A DNA stretch of 64,000 nt from Dactylis glomerata (GCA_007115705.1 QXEO01000464.1:4889559-4953558); one strand, 5' to 3'; positions 45,603 to 59,673 are shown, numbered from the stretch's first letter. The notes: generated by a model not told the origin, from the letters alone. Numbers and translations are program-made.

Positions 45603-46613
45603 TTGCTGCGCACCGAGGCCATGGGCAAGAGGAGCTCCTCCACCGCCGGCACCGTCACCGGCGCCGCCGCTAAGAAGGCCAAGACAGCCGACGCCGGCGG
45701 CTCCATCGTCGGTCGTTGGGTCCAGACCAAGGTCGGGGACAAGGAACTGTCCCAGGCCGAGAAGATGGGCTTCCTGAAGAACACGCCGGCGGAATCGCTC
45801 GCCGCCGGCCCTGAAATTGTTCCCCGGCCTCCTCCTGAATTCCGGGTAATCTTCATTGCCTTCTTACTGCGAGGTTTGTCCCTTCCTCTGCATCCTTTCC
45901 TCCGTGGTCTTCTTTTTGCATATGGGATTCAGCTCCATGATCTGAATCCCAACACCATCCTACACATTGCGTGCTTCATCACGCTTTGTGAATGTTTCCT
46001 GGGGATTGAACCCCACTGGGCGCTGTGGCGCCGAATTTTTGTTATTTGGCGCCCTCTGCAATTCCAGACCGGAGGCTTTAGCTGTCAGGTGCGCCCGGAT
46101 GTCTCCTACTTCTCCCTCCAAACGCCCGAAAACAATCCCGGCTGGAGCACAAAGTGGTTCTACGAAAAGGACAAGTCGTCCAACGGCGAAACTTTCGGGC
46201 TTGAGGAGTTCCAAACCACCTCCGTACTTCAATCCCGAGTGTCCTGGAGGCATGATCTTTCGGAGGAGGAGATGAAGATTACGGAGCCGCGGATGAAGAA
46301 AATCGAGCAGCTTCGATCCACTCTGAAGAAGGAGCTTTTGGGCCTCCAACTTATTCGGACCTTCATTGAGCGTCGAATCCAGCCTCTCGCTGTTCGAGCC
46401 CACTGCATGTGGGACTACAGCGACCGACGGGATTCGACACGTATTTCTTCCGATGAGCTGCGCGAAGCCGAGATCGACGAGTGCGTGCGCGCCATCACAA
46501 ACATCAAGAAGAAGTCACCCATGCCGAAAGTCTTCGGCGCGGTGCACCGAGGTACTCTTCTTATCTTGGTCGAGTATTACTTTTGTTCCGCAACTGTGTA
46601 GATTAGTGTTGAA

Positions 46614-48122
46614 TGATGACCCACAAGTATAGGGGGTGTATCGTAGTACTTTCGATAAATAAGAGTGTCGAACCCAACGAGGAGCAGAAGGTGTTGATGA
46701 GCGGTTTTGATCAAGGAATCATTGTAAATACTAGCAAACAGGTTTTCAGGGGTATTTGGTAATACGAGTAAATAAAGTGCGAGTAAATAAAAGACAGTAG
46801 TAACAATTGCAGCAAGTGGCCCAATCCCTTCTTCAGCAAAGGACAAGCCGGTTATGTACTTATAATAACCAAACGTTCTCGAGGACACACGGGAGTTTCT
46901 GTCAAGAGCTTTCGCTTCATAGAGCCAATAGTATTTATTGGTTTGATAGGTGTTATGGGGGTGAACCTGTGCTAGCGCACTACCCTTACTAGGATAAATA
47001 CACACTTGTGATTATACCCCTTGCAAGCATCCGCAAATACAAGAAAGTAATTAAGATAAATCTAACCACAGCCTTAAACTCTAAGATCCTACGCTCCCTG
47101 GTGCAATGGTTTCCCAATGGAGGTTTAGGTTTCTATCACTCCAGCAACCCCACAATCGTTAGCCAAATACACAATGCATCTCACTAGGCCCATAAATGGT
47201 GAAGTATCATGTAGTCGACGTTCACATGACACCACTAGTGAAATAGCACCACAACAATATCAAACCATTAAATATTTCTCAACAATAATTCACTACTAAC
47301 ATCTTGACTTCTCCCATGTCCTCAAGAACTAAACGAACTACTCACAAGACATCACATGGATCATGATCAGAGGTGAAATAATGGTAAATAACAATCTGAA
47401 CATAAACCTTAACTCAATGGTTCCACTCAATAGCATCAACTACAAGAGTAATCAACACCGGGTTAGTTTCCCCTATGAATATAACAAGATCCAACTCATG
47501 ATGTTACAGCGGGATGGCATGGTGATGGTGGAGATGAAGGTGCTGGTGATGGAGATGAGGATGATGATGATCCCGATGAAGTCCGGTGCGATGGTGATGA
47601 CGATGGCAACGATCTCCCCTCTCCGGGAAGGAATTTCTCCGGCAGATTTCTCCCTGCCGGAGAGCTTTCTCTCTCTGGTGTTCTCCGCCCCGTAGAGGCG
47701 GCGGTGTCTAACTCTGAGCCCCCCCTTGACTTAGGTTTTTGGGGCCGATGAAGTACGCGGAGGAACGAGACCAGAAGTGGGCCAGGGCTCCCTCACACAG
47801 GGCTGGCACGGCCAGGGGTCTGGCCGCGCCACCCTGGCGTGTGGGGCCCCCTGGCTCCTCTCAACTCCTCCTTCTGGCTTCCTGAGTCTTCTGGGAAAAT
47901 ATAATTTCTGGGTATTTTTCTGGAATTTTCCTGATCTTCAAAATATGGTCTCTTGATGGTCCTTTTTCCAGCAGAATCCTGACTCCGGCAGCAACTCCTC
48001 CGATGATCATCAAACATGTGAAAGCAAAGGAAATAACATAAGTATCATATCCAAATATGAAATATATCAATGAATAACAGTAAATTATGATATAAAATAG
48101 TGATGCAAATTGGACGTATCAA
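46614..48122 (-). repeat. Element D 3' LTR (1,509 bp)
   Basis: Begins TGATGACCCACAAG and ends GGACGTATCA on the + strand. Very similar to 55361-56866, differing by scattered substitutions and small indels. Confidence 0.94.
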
Positions 48123-49816
48123 CCCCCCCAAGCTTAGACCTCGCTTGTCCCCAAGCGAAAACTAAACTCGGTAAACATGACCACAGGTTTATGGATTGAA
48201 GTGTCGATAATCAAAATACGGACAAGAAGCATCACATTCACTAAGGCACAAATTATAATAGACAGCAACTTCCCTTTATAAGATATAGACTTGCAATAGG
48301 TAAAAGGGAATCACATGTAAATATGCACAAGGTAAACTATAATTGGCAATGGCAAACCTTAGTTCTTGGTCAAAGAATGGAGAACAAACTATTCTCTCTT
48401 TTAAACGGAGCCTTTTAAAACAGATCTAATATAGCAAAGACTATATGCTCAACAAAGTAAACTTTTGCATTCATAGAAAGCTTTCAAAGATATATTTCTT
48501 CAGACAAAAGCATTATACAAAACAAGGAAGATAATAAACATGATTAAATGGATCAACATATGGATGAGTGAAACATAACAACTCAAATGCTTGCTTGAGA
48601 CAGAGGGAAATAGGTTGACTCAACATAAAAGTAAAAGATAGGCCCTTCGCAGAGGGAAGCAGGGATTAAACATGTGCTAGAGCTTTTCATTTGTAAAACA
48701 GAGGTAAAAATTGTTTTGAGAGGTGGTTGCTTTTGTCAACGACTAGCAACGGAGTTCTTGATGTCTTCCATACTAAACAAGTGAGAGCGGTTCCGAGATG
48801 TTTGATTAATTGGCACTTTGGTGCTCTTTTATAGCTTTGCACTCCTCCCCACCTTTTTCCTTTCTCAAACCATGGCTAACCGATTCCATCGGGTGCCGAC
48901 CAACTTTCACATTCCATTGGAGGAGTGCCTTTTTTCTTTCTTTTTCTTTTTGAGATTATAATGGTCTGACCAGCTGCCTTGCAAAATTAATGACGAGCAG
49001 ATGAAGCTGCCTAGTCGAGGGGTACTTAATTTAGTATGGAAGATAACAAACCCATCCACTACGTCCTCATGAGCTAAAAACAGTGGCACAAAATGAGAAG
49101 TGTTTGAAGGTTTTTGAAAGGTAGCACATGAAAATTTACTTGGAATGGCTTGAAATACCATGCATAGGAATTTATAGTGGACTCTTTGGAAGTGACTTGG
49201 CTTTTGGGAATTGGATGCACGAGAAGTATTTTCTCTCAGTACAGGTTTTTGGCTAGCAAGGCTGGGTAGCAAGCATACGAGTTGCATGAAACAAACAAAC
49301 ATACATATAATAAGAACAATCATGCAAACTCCCTTCAAGGTAAAACGATTTTAACTTTAAGAATAACAATGCTTATAAGCCAAACATAAGGGAAAACTGA
49401 AGTGATGTAACTGCAAGCACTTCTTTATTCTTTTCTACTCAAACCTCAAGGTAAAGTTGCAACTGACCAAGCTAGGTTTGCCAAAACCAACTAAATCTAC
49501 TCATGCTCCCAATGTGATACCAATACCAATCAACAAGACTAGTCATATAAGGGAGATTGCAAACTAACATAAAGTGTGCGGAAAGTAAACGATAAAACTT
49601 CTCATTAATATTTTATTACCGCAACTCACACCAAGGGATACATAGATAACTAACTGAGGAAGATACTTCCAAACTGCAAACTATTCTATACGATAACTTC
49701 CCTATTCATGATATGACTCTACTTTGAAAAGTAAATGAGCAAAAGGTGATGATGTGATACCGCGGCACTCCCCCAAGCTTGGAACAAGCCAAGGGGATGC
49801 CTATACCGATGACGAA
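48123..49816 (-). other. Element D 3' non-coding region
   Basis: Starts with the PPT (48123-48137; - strand aagcttggggggg) and holds no credible gene. A second PPT-like word is at about 49769-49780. The word agaaaggcccttcgcagagg-like text near 48640 is shared with A, B and C, showing a common Athila ancestry. Confidence 0.65.
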
Positions 49817-50173
49817 TTACTCCTTTGGCGGTGTTGGTAGCAGCCTTGGATTAATGAAATATTCCAGCATCCTGCGAAGCCTGAGATTCTCTTCTTGAAG
49901 CATCTCTACCTCCCTCTTCAAAGCTTGATATTGAGTGCAAAACTCAAAAGTGACCAGCATGCCGTGTTCTATCACGGGCATGGAGTCAAGATCCAAAACA
50001 TGATATGTTGGTCCCTGCAAATCATGAGAAAAGATACGCCTAGCTTTCGTTGGTCCTTCAAAACCAGGGTTTTTCGGCCTTGCTCTTCCAGAACCTTGCT
50101 CCTCCTTCCACTTCTGGCGCTGGTGATCATCTACATAGGGCCCCTTGCCCTTGTTGTCACTTGAAGAGGCCAT
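49817..50173 (-). CDS. Element D small 3' ORF, unknown function
   Basis: ATG at 50173 follows a PPT-like cttgggggagtc. It gives 118 residues: a hydrophilic N-terminus (MASSSDNKGKGPYVDD), a basic middle and a C-terminal Leu/Glu heptad stretch (LKREVEMLQEENLRLRRML) that should form a coiled coil. It occupies the envelope position downstream of integrase but has no signal peptide or membrane segment. I do not recognise a family. Confidence 0.55.
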   Translation of the reverse strand: MASSSDNKGKGPYVDDHQRQKWKEEQGSGRARPKNPGFEGPTKARRIFSHDLQGPTYHVLDLDSMPVIEHGMLVTFEFCTQYQALKREVEMLQEENLRLRRMLEYFINPRLLPTPPKE

Positions 50174-50511
50174 GACTCCCCCAAGCTTAAGATCAACTCC
50201 TAGCAGAAACAGCTCGAAACAAAACACGACGAGAAAACGATATACAGACCTCGGGGACTCCGGGGGGTTAAATAGGCAAAAATTATACATCGAAACGAAG
50301 TCACAGGAGGAAACCGGGACGGAAATGAGTTCCGGGGTGCTCTCACACCTAGGTGGCGCGGCCAGGGGTGGGCCCACGCCACCTGTGTGTGAGACACACA
50401 CGGACTCTTTTTCCTGCCCTTTTTCGTCTCATGATTTTTCATATTTAGTAAAAACAGCAAAAATATTAAAGGAAGAACTTTTCGCGAAACTTTTCTGACT
50501 AGAACTGTTAC

Positions 50512-53500
50512 CTATTCGAAAGCGAACTCTGCAGGTACCTGCAATCTGTCTTGGATGTAATCTTCCGGAGAAACTGTTTCAATAACATCAACATCTTCAT
50601 TATAAGAATCTCCAGAAATATAATGTTTGAGTCTTTGCCCATTCACCACTTGTGTAGAGTCATCTTTTAATGAAGCGATCTTAATAGCACCTGAGCGGTA
50701 CACTTCCACAATAACATATGGTCCTTCCCATTTAGAGAGTAATTTTCCTGCAAAAAATCTGAGATGAGACCTATACAAAAGAACTTTCTCACCAACATGA
50801 AACTCTCTCTTAAGAATTCTCTTATCATGCCATTGCTTGACTTTCTCTTTGAAAAGTCTGGCATTCTCATACGCTTCGTTTCTCCACTCATCTAGAGAAC
50901 TCAAATCTAACAACCTTTTCTTACCGGCTAGTTTAAAATCTCTGTTAAGCTCTCTCACTGCCCAAAAAGCTTTGTGTTCTAATTCTAAGGGCAAGTGACA
51001 CGCTTTTCCGTAAACCATCTTATAAGGAGACATACCCGTGGGGTTCTTATAAGCAGTTCTGTGAGCCCATAAAGCGTCGTTTAACTTACTAGCCCAGTTT
51101 TTCCTAGATCTATTGACAGTCTTCTGCAAGATAGACTTGATCTCCCTATTTGAAAGCTCTACCTGCCCACTAGTTTGGGGATGATAAGCAGAAGCAATTC
51201 TATGATTGACATCATACTTAGCAAGAGTTTTTCTAAAACTACCGTGAATAAAATGAGAACCTCCGTCAGTCATAAGATATCTAGGCACTCCGAACCTAGG
51301 AAAAATAACATCCTTAAGCATTTTTAACGAAGTCTCACCATCGGCACTCTTTGTAGGTATGGCTTCTACCCATTTAGTAACATAATCAACAGCAACAAGT
51401 ATATGGGTATAGCCATTTGAAGGAGGAAAAGGACCCATAAAGTCAAATCCCCAACAATCAAACGGTTCAATAACAAGAGTGTAACTCATAGGCATTTCAT
51501 TGCGTCTAGAAATATTACCAACTCTTTGACATTCATCACAAGATAAAACATACCTTCTGGCATCTTTAAAGAGGGTTGGCCAATAAAAACCTGATTGTAG
51601 AACCTTATGTGCGGTTCTATCTCCAGCATGATGCCCTCCATAAGCACTGCTATGGCATTTTCTTAATATCTCTTGTTGCTCATATTCCGGTACGCATCTT
51701 CTCATAATACCATCAACTCCTTCTTTATATAAATGTGGGTCATCCCAAAAGTAATGCCTCAAATCATAGAAGAATTTTCTTCTTTGCTAAGCTGTAAAGG
51801 TTGGAGGCAAATACTTGGAAACAATAAAGTTAGCATAATCAGCATACCAAGGAAGGTCTCGTGAAGTTACATTTATTGCAGCCAACTGTTCATTTGGAAA
51901 ACTATCATTAACAGGAATAGGATCAAAAGAAATGTTTTCCAATCTAGACAAGTTGTCAGCGACAGGATTTTCAGCACCTTTCCTATCTACGATATGCAAA
52001 TCAAACTCTTGTAAAAGCAAAACCCATCTAATAAGCCTAGGCTTAGCATCCTTCTTAGTCATAAGATATCTAATAGCAGCGTGATCAGTATGAATAGTAA
52101 CTTTAGAATCAACAATGTAAGATCTAAACTTATCACATGCAAAAACAACAGCAAGAAACTCTTTCTCAGTAGTAGCATAATTCTTTTGAGCAGCATCAAG
52201 AGTCTTACTAGCATAATGAATAACATTCAACTTATTATCAACGCGCTGTCCAAGAACAACACCAACAGCAAAATCACTAGCATCACACATAATTTCAAAA
52301 GGTAAATTCCAATCAGGTGGTTGAACAATAGGAGCAGTAGTTAAAGCCTTCTTAAGAGTTTCAAAAGTTTCCTTACAATCATCATCAAAGACAAATGGTA
52401 CATCCTTTTGAAGAAGATTAGTAAGAGGCTTTGAAATCTTAGAGAAATCTTTAATAAACCTCCTATAGAAACCAGCATGACCAAGAATACTACGAATACC
52501 TTTAACATCTCTTGGACAAGGCATTTTCTCAATTGCCTCCACTTTTGCTCTGTCAACTTCAATACCTCTTTTAGAAATTTTATGTCCAAGCACAATTCCT
52601 TCATTCACCATAAAGTGGCATTTCTCCCAATTAAGAACAAGGTTAGTTTCTTCGCACCTCTGCAAAACTTTATCAAGGTTGTGCAAACAATTATCAAAAG
52701 AAGTTCCATAGACGGAGAAATCGTCCATGAAGACCTCCACAATTTCTTCACAAAAGCCATGAAAAATAGCAGACATACATCTTTGAAAAGTAGCAGGAGC
52801 ATTGCATAAACCAAACGGCATACGTCTATAAGCATAAGTTCCATAAGGGCAAGTAAAAGTGGTTTTCTCTTGATCATCCTTCTTAACAGCAATTTGAGAA
52901 AAAACCAGAATAACCATCAAGGAAACAAAAATGAGTCTTCTTAGACAACCTTTCTAGCATTTGATCTATAAACAGTAAAGGGTAATGATCTTTCTTAGTA
53001 ACTTTGTTTACCTTCCTATAATCAATGCACATTCTATAACCAACTACTACTCTTTGAGGAATAAGCTCGTTATTCTCATTAGGCACAACAGTCATACCTC
53101 CTTTCTTAGGAACACAATGAACAGGACTAACCCATCTACTATCAGCAATAGGATAAATGATACCAGCATCAAGGAGTTTTAATACCTCATTTCTTACCAC
53201 ATCCTTCATCTTGGGAATTAGGCGGCGTTGATGTTCCACGACTGGCTTTGCGTCTTTCTCCATATTAATGGCATGCTGACATAAAGTGGGAGAAATCCCT
53301 TTTAAATCATCAAGAGTATATCCCATAGCTCCTCGGTGTTTCCTCAATATCTCCAATAATCTTTCTTCTTCCTTCCCTAAAAGTTTAGAACTAATAATAA
53401 TAGGATATATTTTCTTATCATCAATATAAGCATATTTAAGGTTATCAGGCAAAGGCTTTAATTCAAACACAGGATCTTCTTTAGGCGGCAAAGTGGTACC

Positions 53501-55240
53501 AAGATCCTCCACAGGTAGATTATGCTTGAGTAATGGTGGTTGACGAAGGAGAATATCGTCAATCTCTTCTCTTTCCTTGCTGAAAATATCACTTTCGTGA
53601 TCTTCCATGAATTGCTGCAAGGCATTATTAGGGGCAAGAGCAATAGAAGCAAGCTGTTCAACTCGAAAATTTTCATTAGGCGTGTCATTTTCATAAGAAG
53701 TCTTAGCAAACTTGGAAAAATTAAACTCATAAGACTCTCCATTAAACTTAGTAAAAAAATTCTCCTTCTTACAATCTATCACGGCGCCACAGGTGTTCAA
53801 AAATGGTCTACCAAAAATAATAGGACAAGTTTTACTAGCCTCCTTACCAAGTACTAGAAAATCAGTAGGGTATTTAGTCTTACCGCAAAGAACTTCCACA
53901 TCTCAAACAATACCAAGAGGCCAAACAGTCTCTCTGTTAGCAAGCTGAACAACCACATCGATATCTTCAAGTTCACAAGCGCCAATCTCATGCATAATTT
54001 CTTTGTAAAGCTCTAAGGGAATAGCACTTGCACTTGCACCAATATCACATAAACCATAATAGCAATGATCTCCAATCCTGACAGAAATAACAGGAACACT
54101 TGTTTTCCTATGCTTTTTAGGATGTGAGAGAATGTTAGAAGCATCTTCACAAAAAAGAATATATTCATCCCCTACATCTTTAGTAACAAGATCCTTCAAT
54201 ATAGCTACAGGAGACTTAATAGTAATTTGCTCATCAGGTTCTGCAGCTTTCTTAATACTTTTATTAGACACACTTACCAAAGTAGAATACTTCTTTACCT
54301 TAGCAGGGAAAGGTGTCTTCTCAAAATAAGGTTCAGGCACAATGCTATCAACAGTACAAACTTCAGTAGCTGCAGCAGAAATATAACTAATAGAATCTTT
54401 ATAAGGCGCATGATATTTGTTCCAATCTTTCTTTGGAACATCAAGATAAGAGGCAAAAGCCTTAAGACAATTAGCAAGTATTTGTGAATCAAGACCATAA
54501 GCAGTGCTAACACTATGAAAGTCATCGGTTCCCATAAAAGATTTAATGCATTCATAATCATAGTTTATACCTGACTTCCTACCTTTGTCGTTTTCCCAAC
54601 CTTCAGCATTTTCTTGTATACGGTCAAGAAGTTTCCACTTAGCATCTTCTTTCATATGAGTAAATGATCCAAAGCAAGAAGCATCCAAATAATCCTTATC
54701 AGGAAGAGTAAGCCGCGCATAAAAATTATCAATAACAATATTATTGGGGAGCTCATGAATGGGGCATTTGAGCATTAGTAACTTCAATCTCCCCCACGCT
54801 TGAGTAATACTCTCTCCATCATGAGGCCAAAAATTATATATCCGGTTACGGTCTTTATGAATTTCACTTGGAGGATAAAACTTGGAATAAAAGAGAGGCA
54901 CAATATCCTCCCATGCCATAGATGGACCATCTTGGAGTAGCCGATACCACTCTTCAGCTTTGCCTTTCAATGATAATGAGAATAATTTCTTTTTAACCTG
55001 GCTTGGTGAAATACCTGCACATCTGAACAACTCGCATAATTCATGTATAAATAATAAGTGATCACCCGGATGGATAGTTCCATCTCCTGAATAGCAGTTA
55101 TCCATAATTCGCCCAACAATTTTCATAGGTATTTTAAAAGGATCAATTTCAGCAGGCGGTGGCGGTGGTGGTTCCTCCGCATGTGCAGCAGTAGTAGTAG
55201 ATGTGTTTCCAAATAGGAAACCAAATGGAGAGTTCTCCAT
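50512..55240 (-). pseudogene. Element D Gag-Pol polyprotein with two stops and one frameshift
   Basis: ATG at 55240, 92 bp past the primer site. Gag (AEEWYRLLQDGPSMAWEDI, GESITQAWGRLK) is followed by protease with the active-site variant CDIGASAS near 54050. A TGA at 53903-53905 interrupts the frame. Reverse transcriptase follows (RWVSPVHCVPKKGG, YRMCIDYRKVN). It is broken by one extra base in an A6 run at 52899-52904, then continues with MPFGLCNAPATFQ and the catalytic FMDD. RNase H (CDASDFAVG, HTDHAAI) ends before a TAG at 51787-51789. Integrase (50512-51786) has the HHCC finger and intact D-D-E residues (GFDFMGP, TDGGSHF, SGQVELSN). Apart from these three breaks the polyprotein looks full length. 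Confidence 0.9.
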
Positions 55241-55331
55241 AGCAGAGTAAAACAAAAATAAAAGACAAAATAAAAACAATACTCACAGCGACGGTTACCT
55301 TTACCAATTCCACTCTTCAATAGCGCTACAC

Positions 55332-55349
55332 TCCCCGACAACGGCGCCA
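55332..55349 (-). other. Primer binding site of element D (tRNA-Asp)
   Basis: On the - strand tggcgccgttgtcgggga, one base different from the B and C site. Confidence 0.88.
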
Positions 55350-55360
55350 GAAAATAGTCT

Positions 55361-56866
55361 TGATGACCCACAAGTATAGGGGGTGTATCGTAGTACTTTC
55401 GATAAATAAGAGTGTCGAACCCAACGAGGAGCAGAAGGTGTTGATGAGCGGTTTTGATCAAGGAATCACTGTAAATACTAGCAAACAGGTTTTCAGGGGT
55501 ATTTGGTGATACGAGTAAATAAAGTGCGAGTAAATAAAAGACAGTAGTAACAATTGCAGCAAGTGGCCCAATCCCTTCTTTAGCAAAGGACAAGCCAGTT
55601 GTGTACTTATAATAACCAAACGTTCTCGAGGACACACGGGAGTTTCTGTCAAGAGCTTTCGCTTCATAGAGCCAATAGTATTTATTGGTTTGATAGGTGT
55701 TATGGGGGTGAACCTGTGCTAGCGCACTACCCTTACTAGGATAAATACACACTTGTGATTATACCCCTTGCAAGCATCCGCAAATACAAGAAAGTAATTA
55801 AGATAAATCTAACCACAGCCTTAAACTCTAAGATCTTATGCTCCCTGGTGCAATGGTTTCCCAACGGAGGTTTAGGTTTCTGTCACTCCAGCAACCCCAC
55901 AATCGGTAGCCAAATACACAATGCATCTCACTAGGCCCATAAATGGTGAAGTATCATGTAGTCGACGTTCACATGACACCACTAGTGAAATAGCACCACA
56001 ACAATATCAAACCATTAAATATTTCTCAACAATAATTCACTACTAACATCTTGACTTCTCCCATGTCCTCAAGAACTAAACGAACTACTCACAAGACATC
56101 ATATGGATCATGATCAGAGGTGAAATAATGGTAAATAACAATCTGAACATAAACCTTAACTCAACGGTTCTACTCAATAGCATCAACTACAAGAGTAATC
56201 AACACCGGGAAAGTTTCCCCTATGAATATAACAAGATCCAACTCAAGATGTTACAGCAGAATGGCGTGGTGATGGTGGAGATGAAGGTGCTGGTGATGGA
56301 GATGATGATGATGATCCCGATGAAGTCCGATGCGATGGTGATGACAATGGCGACGATCTCCCCTCTCCGGGAAGGAATTTCCCCGGCAGATTTCTCCCTG
56401 CCGGAGAGCTTTCTCTCTCTGGTGTTCTCCGCCCCGCAGAGGCGGCGGTGTCTAACTCTGAGCCCCCACTTGACTTAGGTTTTCGGGGCCGATGAAGTAT
56501 GCGGAGGAATGAGACCAGAAGTGGGCCAGGGCTCCCTCACACAGGGCTGTCGCGGCCAGGGGTCTGGCCGTGCCACCCTGGCATGTGGGGCCCCCCTGGC
56601 TCCTCTCGACTCCTCCTTCTGGCTTCCTGAGTCTTCTGGGAAAATATAATTTCTGAGTATTTTTCTGGAATTTTCCTGATCTTCAAAATATGGTCTCTTG
56701 ATGGTCCTTTTTCCAGCAGAATCCTGACTCCGGCAGCAACTCCTCCGATGATCATCAAACATGTGAAAGCAAAGGAAATAACATAAGTATCATATCCAAA
56801 TATGAAATATATCAATGAATAACAGTAAATTATGATATAAAATAGTGATGCAAATTGGACGTATCA
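55361..56866 (-). repeat. Element D 5' LTR (1,506 bp)
   Basis: Same termini as the 3' copy, followed by the TSD ttgaa (56867-56871). Confidence 0.94.
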
Positions 56867-59673
56867 TTGAACGCGATTGAACTTCTTGTATAGGTAATCG
56901 AAGTGGCCCGATGCTATCCGCCCGAGCCCGAAATTGGTGAGTATCCAGGGTGAGATTTCACCGAAGTGCCGGAGGGATCGACCTTTGCCGCTCCATCGCC
57001 ATCAAGAGCCCCGAAGAAACAACCGATCGCGGATGTCGTCGAGGACTTAGAGGATATCGATGATGCCCATCTCTTCTCGGGTGATGACGACGACAGCGTG
57101 ATCCCCGCAATGCCTTTGAGCAGTCGTCTTCCTCCTCGAGTGGGAAGAAGGGTCCTTCCAAAATTTGGAATCGATGCCTTGTGAGTTTCCTTTGTATCAT
57201 ACAACCTTGCTTCGAAATGGCTATGATGTATTGACTTCAATGCTTGCTTCAGATCGTCCACCGAGGAGACCTCGGCTAGCCAAGGGGATCGCGACCAATA
57301 TCGCATTCGGCCCCATGACGACTCCCTCGAACACACCGCGGATTCGCAGGAAAGAGCAGTTGGAGACGCCACTCCCAAGGTCGACCCCTCGAAGCCTCCG
57401 TCTCCTACGAAGAAAAAGGTGGGTGAACCTGAATTCGTCCTGATTACTTCCTCCGGCGAGCCTTCCAGCTCGAAAAGCCATGTAAGTCTGAAATTTCCAG
57501 CTTTTATGCGTCGTATATTTTCCTATCAGTAGCCCCCGAGGGTGAGTCAAAGTGTTTACACTTGGGCTCGCCCTCCTAACAACATTTCTTAGAGTTTATC
57601 CTTGCCTCCTCTCGCGCAGCCCATTGTTAGGGACTTGTCGAAGGTGTGCAAGAACTTTCTTGTGCTGGAGGAAGAAAACAGATGACTGAACGCCCAGGTC
57701 GACGACTTTCGACGTGAGTACTGTTTCTTAACTTGTCGCCTCTTTGCTCTGTGAGCTATTTCGCTTCACCTTCTTACGACATCTTTAAATGATCAGGGAT
57801 CGGATCACAGGCTGCCACTGACAAGACGTCCCTAAAGACTCAGCTGGACAATCTTGCTGCTGAAAACTCGAGCTTGAAGGCTAAGGCCGCCGAGCTGGCC
57901 GACGAAATCGCCCGTTTAAAGGCCGAATCGTCCGAAGCTCAGGAGCGCGTGAAAAATAGCCGTCTGGATGCCGAATCTAGGGAGAAGGACTTGCAGGAGC
58001 GGCTGTAGACCTCGCTCGACGCTCTGCGCGGTAAATCTTTGATATCCCTTGATTGGGTATTGCAATGGCGAAGAATTGCTTCTCTTAGTTGAAGAACTTG
58101 TGATATCTTGCAGTTGCTGCGGAGTTGGATGCCGGGGCTATGAAGGAGCCTGCTGGTCTAGAGTCTAGTGTTGGTACCGCCGAGCGCCTAAGTCGGGAAG
58201 TCTGCAGCTTCCTGGCGAAGGTGCGGTCTACGCTTATCCGTGTTCGGGACACATCCATCCCCGATTCGGTTAGCGATACCATGGCTGGGATCCTCGAAGC
58301 CTTGGCGGTGAAGCCAGATGGTGAAGACCCGTTAGTTGCTGCTGTGCGCCGACAGGTAACTATCGGTTTTGAGTCTGTCTTCTCTCTGATGATGATGCAC
58401 GAGGTGCCGTTCGATGCCGAGAAGGTCACCAGCACATACCCGAAGGATGCTGACGGACGTGACAAGTCGGCCAAGGGCTATGTTGCTCGAGCACGGGACT
58501 TGGTTGCTTGATTGACCAGCTTCCTGGCCGAAAGGAACGATCAGCGAGCGGCAGCGCGGGCTCAAAGGCGTGGAACTTCCGGCGCCCAATCCAGCAAGGC
58601 CCCTGGTAGCTCAGCGTAGTGTCGGTGATGCCTGTCGTGCATCTGTAATTAGTATCATGATGCTATGTTGAACCGTGTCATTTTAATGCGGGTGCATCCC
58701 TTGCTGTAACTTTGCAGTGCTTGTTTTGTTATCCTATTATGTGTCTGCTTCCTTGACTGCCGATTGCTATTCGTGACCGAGGTCGCCCTGTGAAGGATGC
58801 ATCCACGCCTTCGGGTGCCTGGCCTGTTTCTTATGAGACAACTGCTAGTTCTTCCAGTGCCACTGAGAGGAGGGCGCCTTCCACGGGCGAATTGACCTTG
58901 ATTCGGTCCTTGCGCGATCAACTTAGGACTATGCAGCAACAGTTGAGGGCAGTTTCAGCGAAGGTCGATGTCGCTCTGTCTAAAGCATCACATGCGCAGG
59001 ATGGCGAAAAATTCCTTCTCGAGGAGATCGACAATCTTGGGAAATCCCTAAAGTGTAAGGCTTTTGAGCTCTTTCGCTGCACATTGTGATTTGAGCCCAC
59101 AAAATTTGATTTTCTACCTCTTTCTACAGATGTGTGCCTTGACAGTGCCGCTGAAGCCCGACGTGTGAATGTGCACCTTATTGCTGCTCAAACACACGCC
59201 AATTAGGTTGCCGACAACTTCTGGGCCGATCGGTCAAAAGCGATGAAGCTGACGCTTCTTCAAGACAGGATCGCTCAAGCTGGAGTGTTGGTTGAGATGA
59301 GCCGAAGCACCCTCGCTCTGGTGCACGAGGCGATGTTCCCTTTGAACAACCAGCCCGAAGGTCTGCCGGCGCTGCTCGACCGCTTCGAGAATGGGAATGC
59401 TGTGTACTCCTTTGTCCGAGAGCATTTGCGCTGCGGAGCCGTGGTCGCCCTTGCTTTCGTGCGTGCTCATTATCCTAAGGTCGAGCTGGAGCTTCTGAAG
59501 ACACTTCCTCCATCCCCTAGTATCGCTCAACAGATTATCACCAAAAGTGATCGTCAGAGAGCAAACCAGGGTGCCACGGCGCCATGAACTAGCCCTGTGG
59601 CTGTATCTGTACCCCTGCTTTGTGTACATATTGGATATGTGTGTATTTTTTCTTGTTTGTCTGGGGCGAAAAA

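Larger units (their letters stand above)
46614..56866 (-). mobile_element. Element D: near-complete Athila retrotransposon
   Basis: A 10,253-bp unit with TSD ttgaa (46609-46613 and 56867-56871). LTRs are 46614-48122 (3') and 55361-56866 (5'), primer site 55332-55349, PPT about 48123-48137. It carries gag, protease, reverse transcriptase, RNase H, integrase and a small 3' ORF, broken by two stops and one frameshift. It is the best candidate in this window for the enzyme source used by A, B and C, though its LTRs are of a different family. Confidence 0.95.
45621..59587 (+). pseudogene. Antisense gene of F, PF04195-like family, multi-exon, split by element D
   Basis: On the strand opposite to the pol of F. 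Exon 1 (45621 to about 46551) encodes a basic N-terminus and the family core (FLRGLLFAYG, LNPNTILHIACF, FLGIEPHWALW). The first intron hosts element D. Later coding blocks lie at about 56904-57180, 57253-57480, 57621-57713, 57798-58030, 58115-58618, 58790-59053 and 59130-59587, with GT/AG-like borders. In-frame stops occur at 56951, 57683, 58006, 58509 and 59204, all TGA or TAG. The last blocks are collinear with exons 3-4 of the E copy, so it may be one or two genes. The exon borders are my estimate. Confidence 0.65.
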
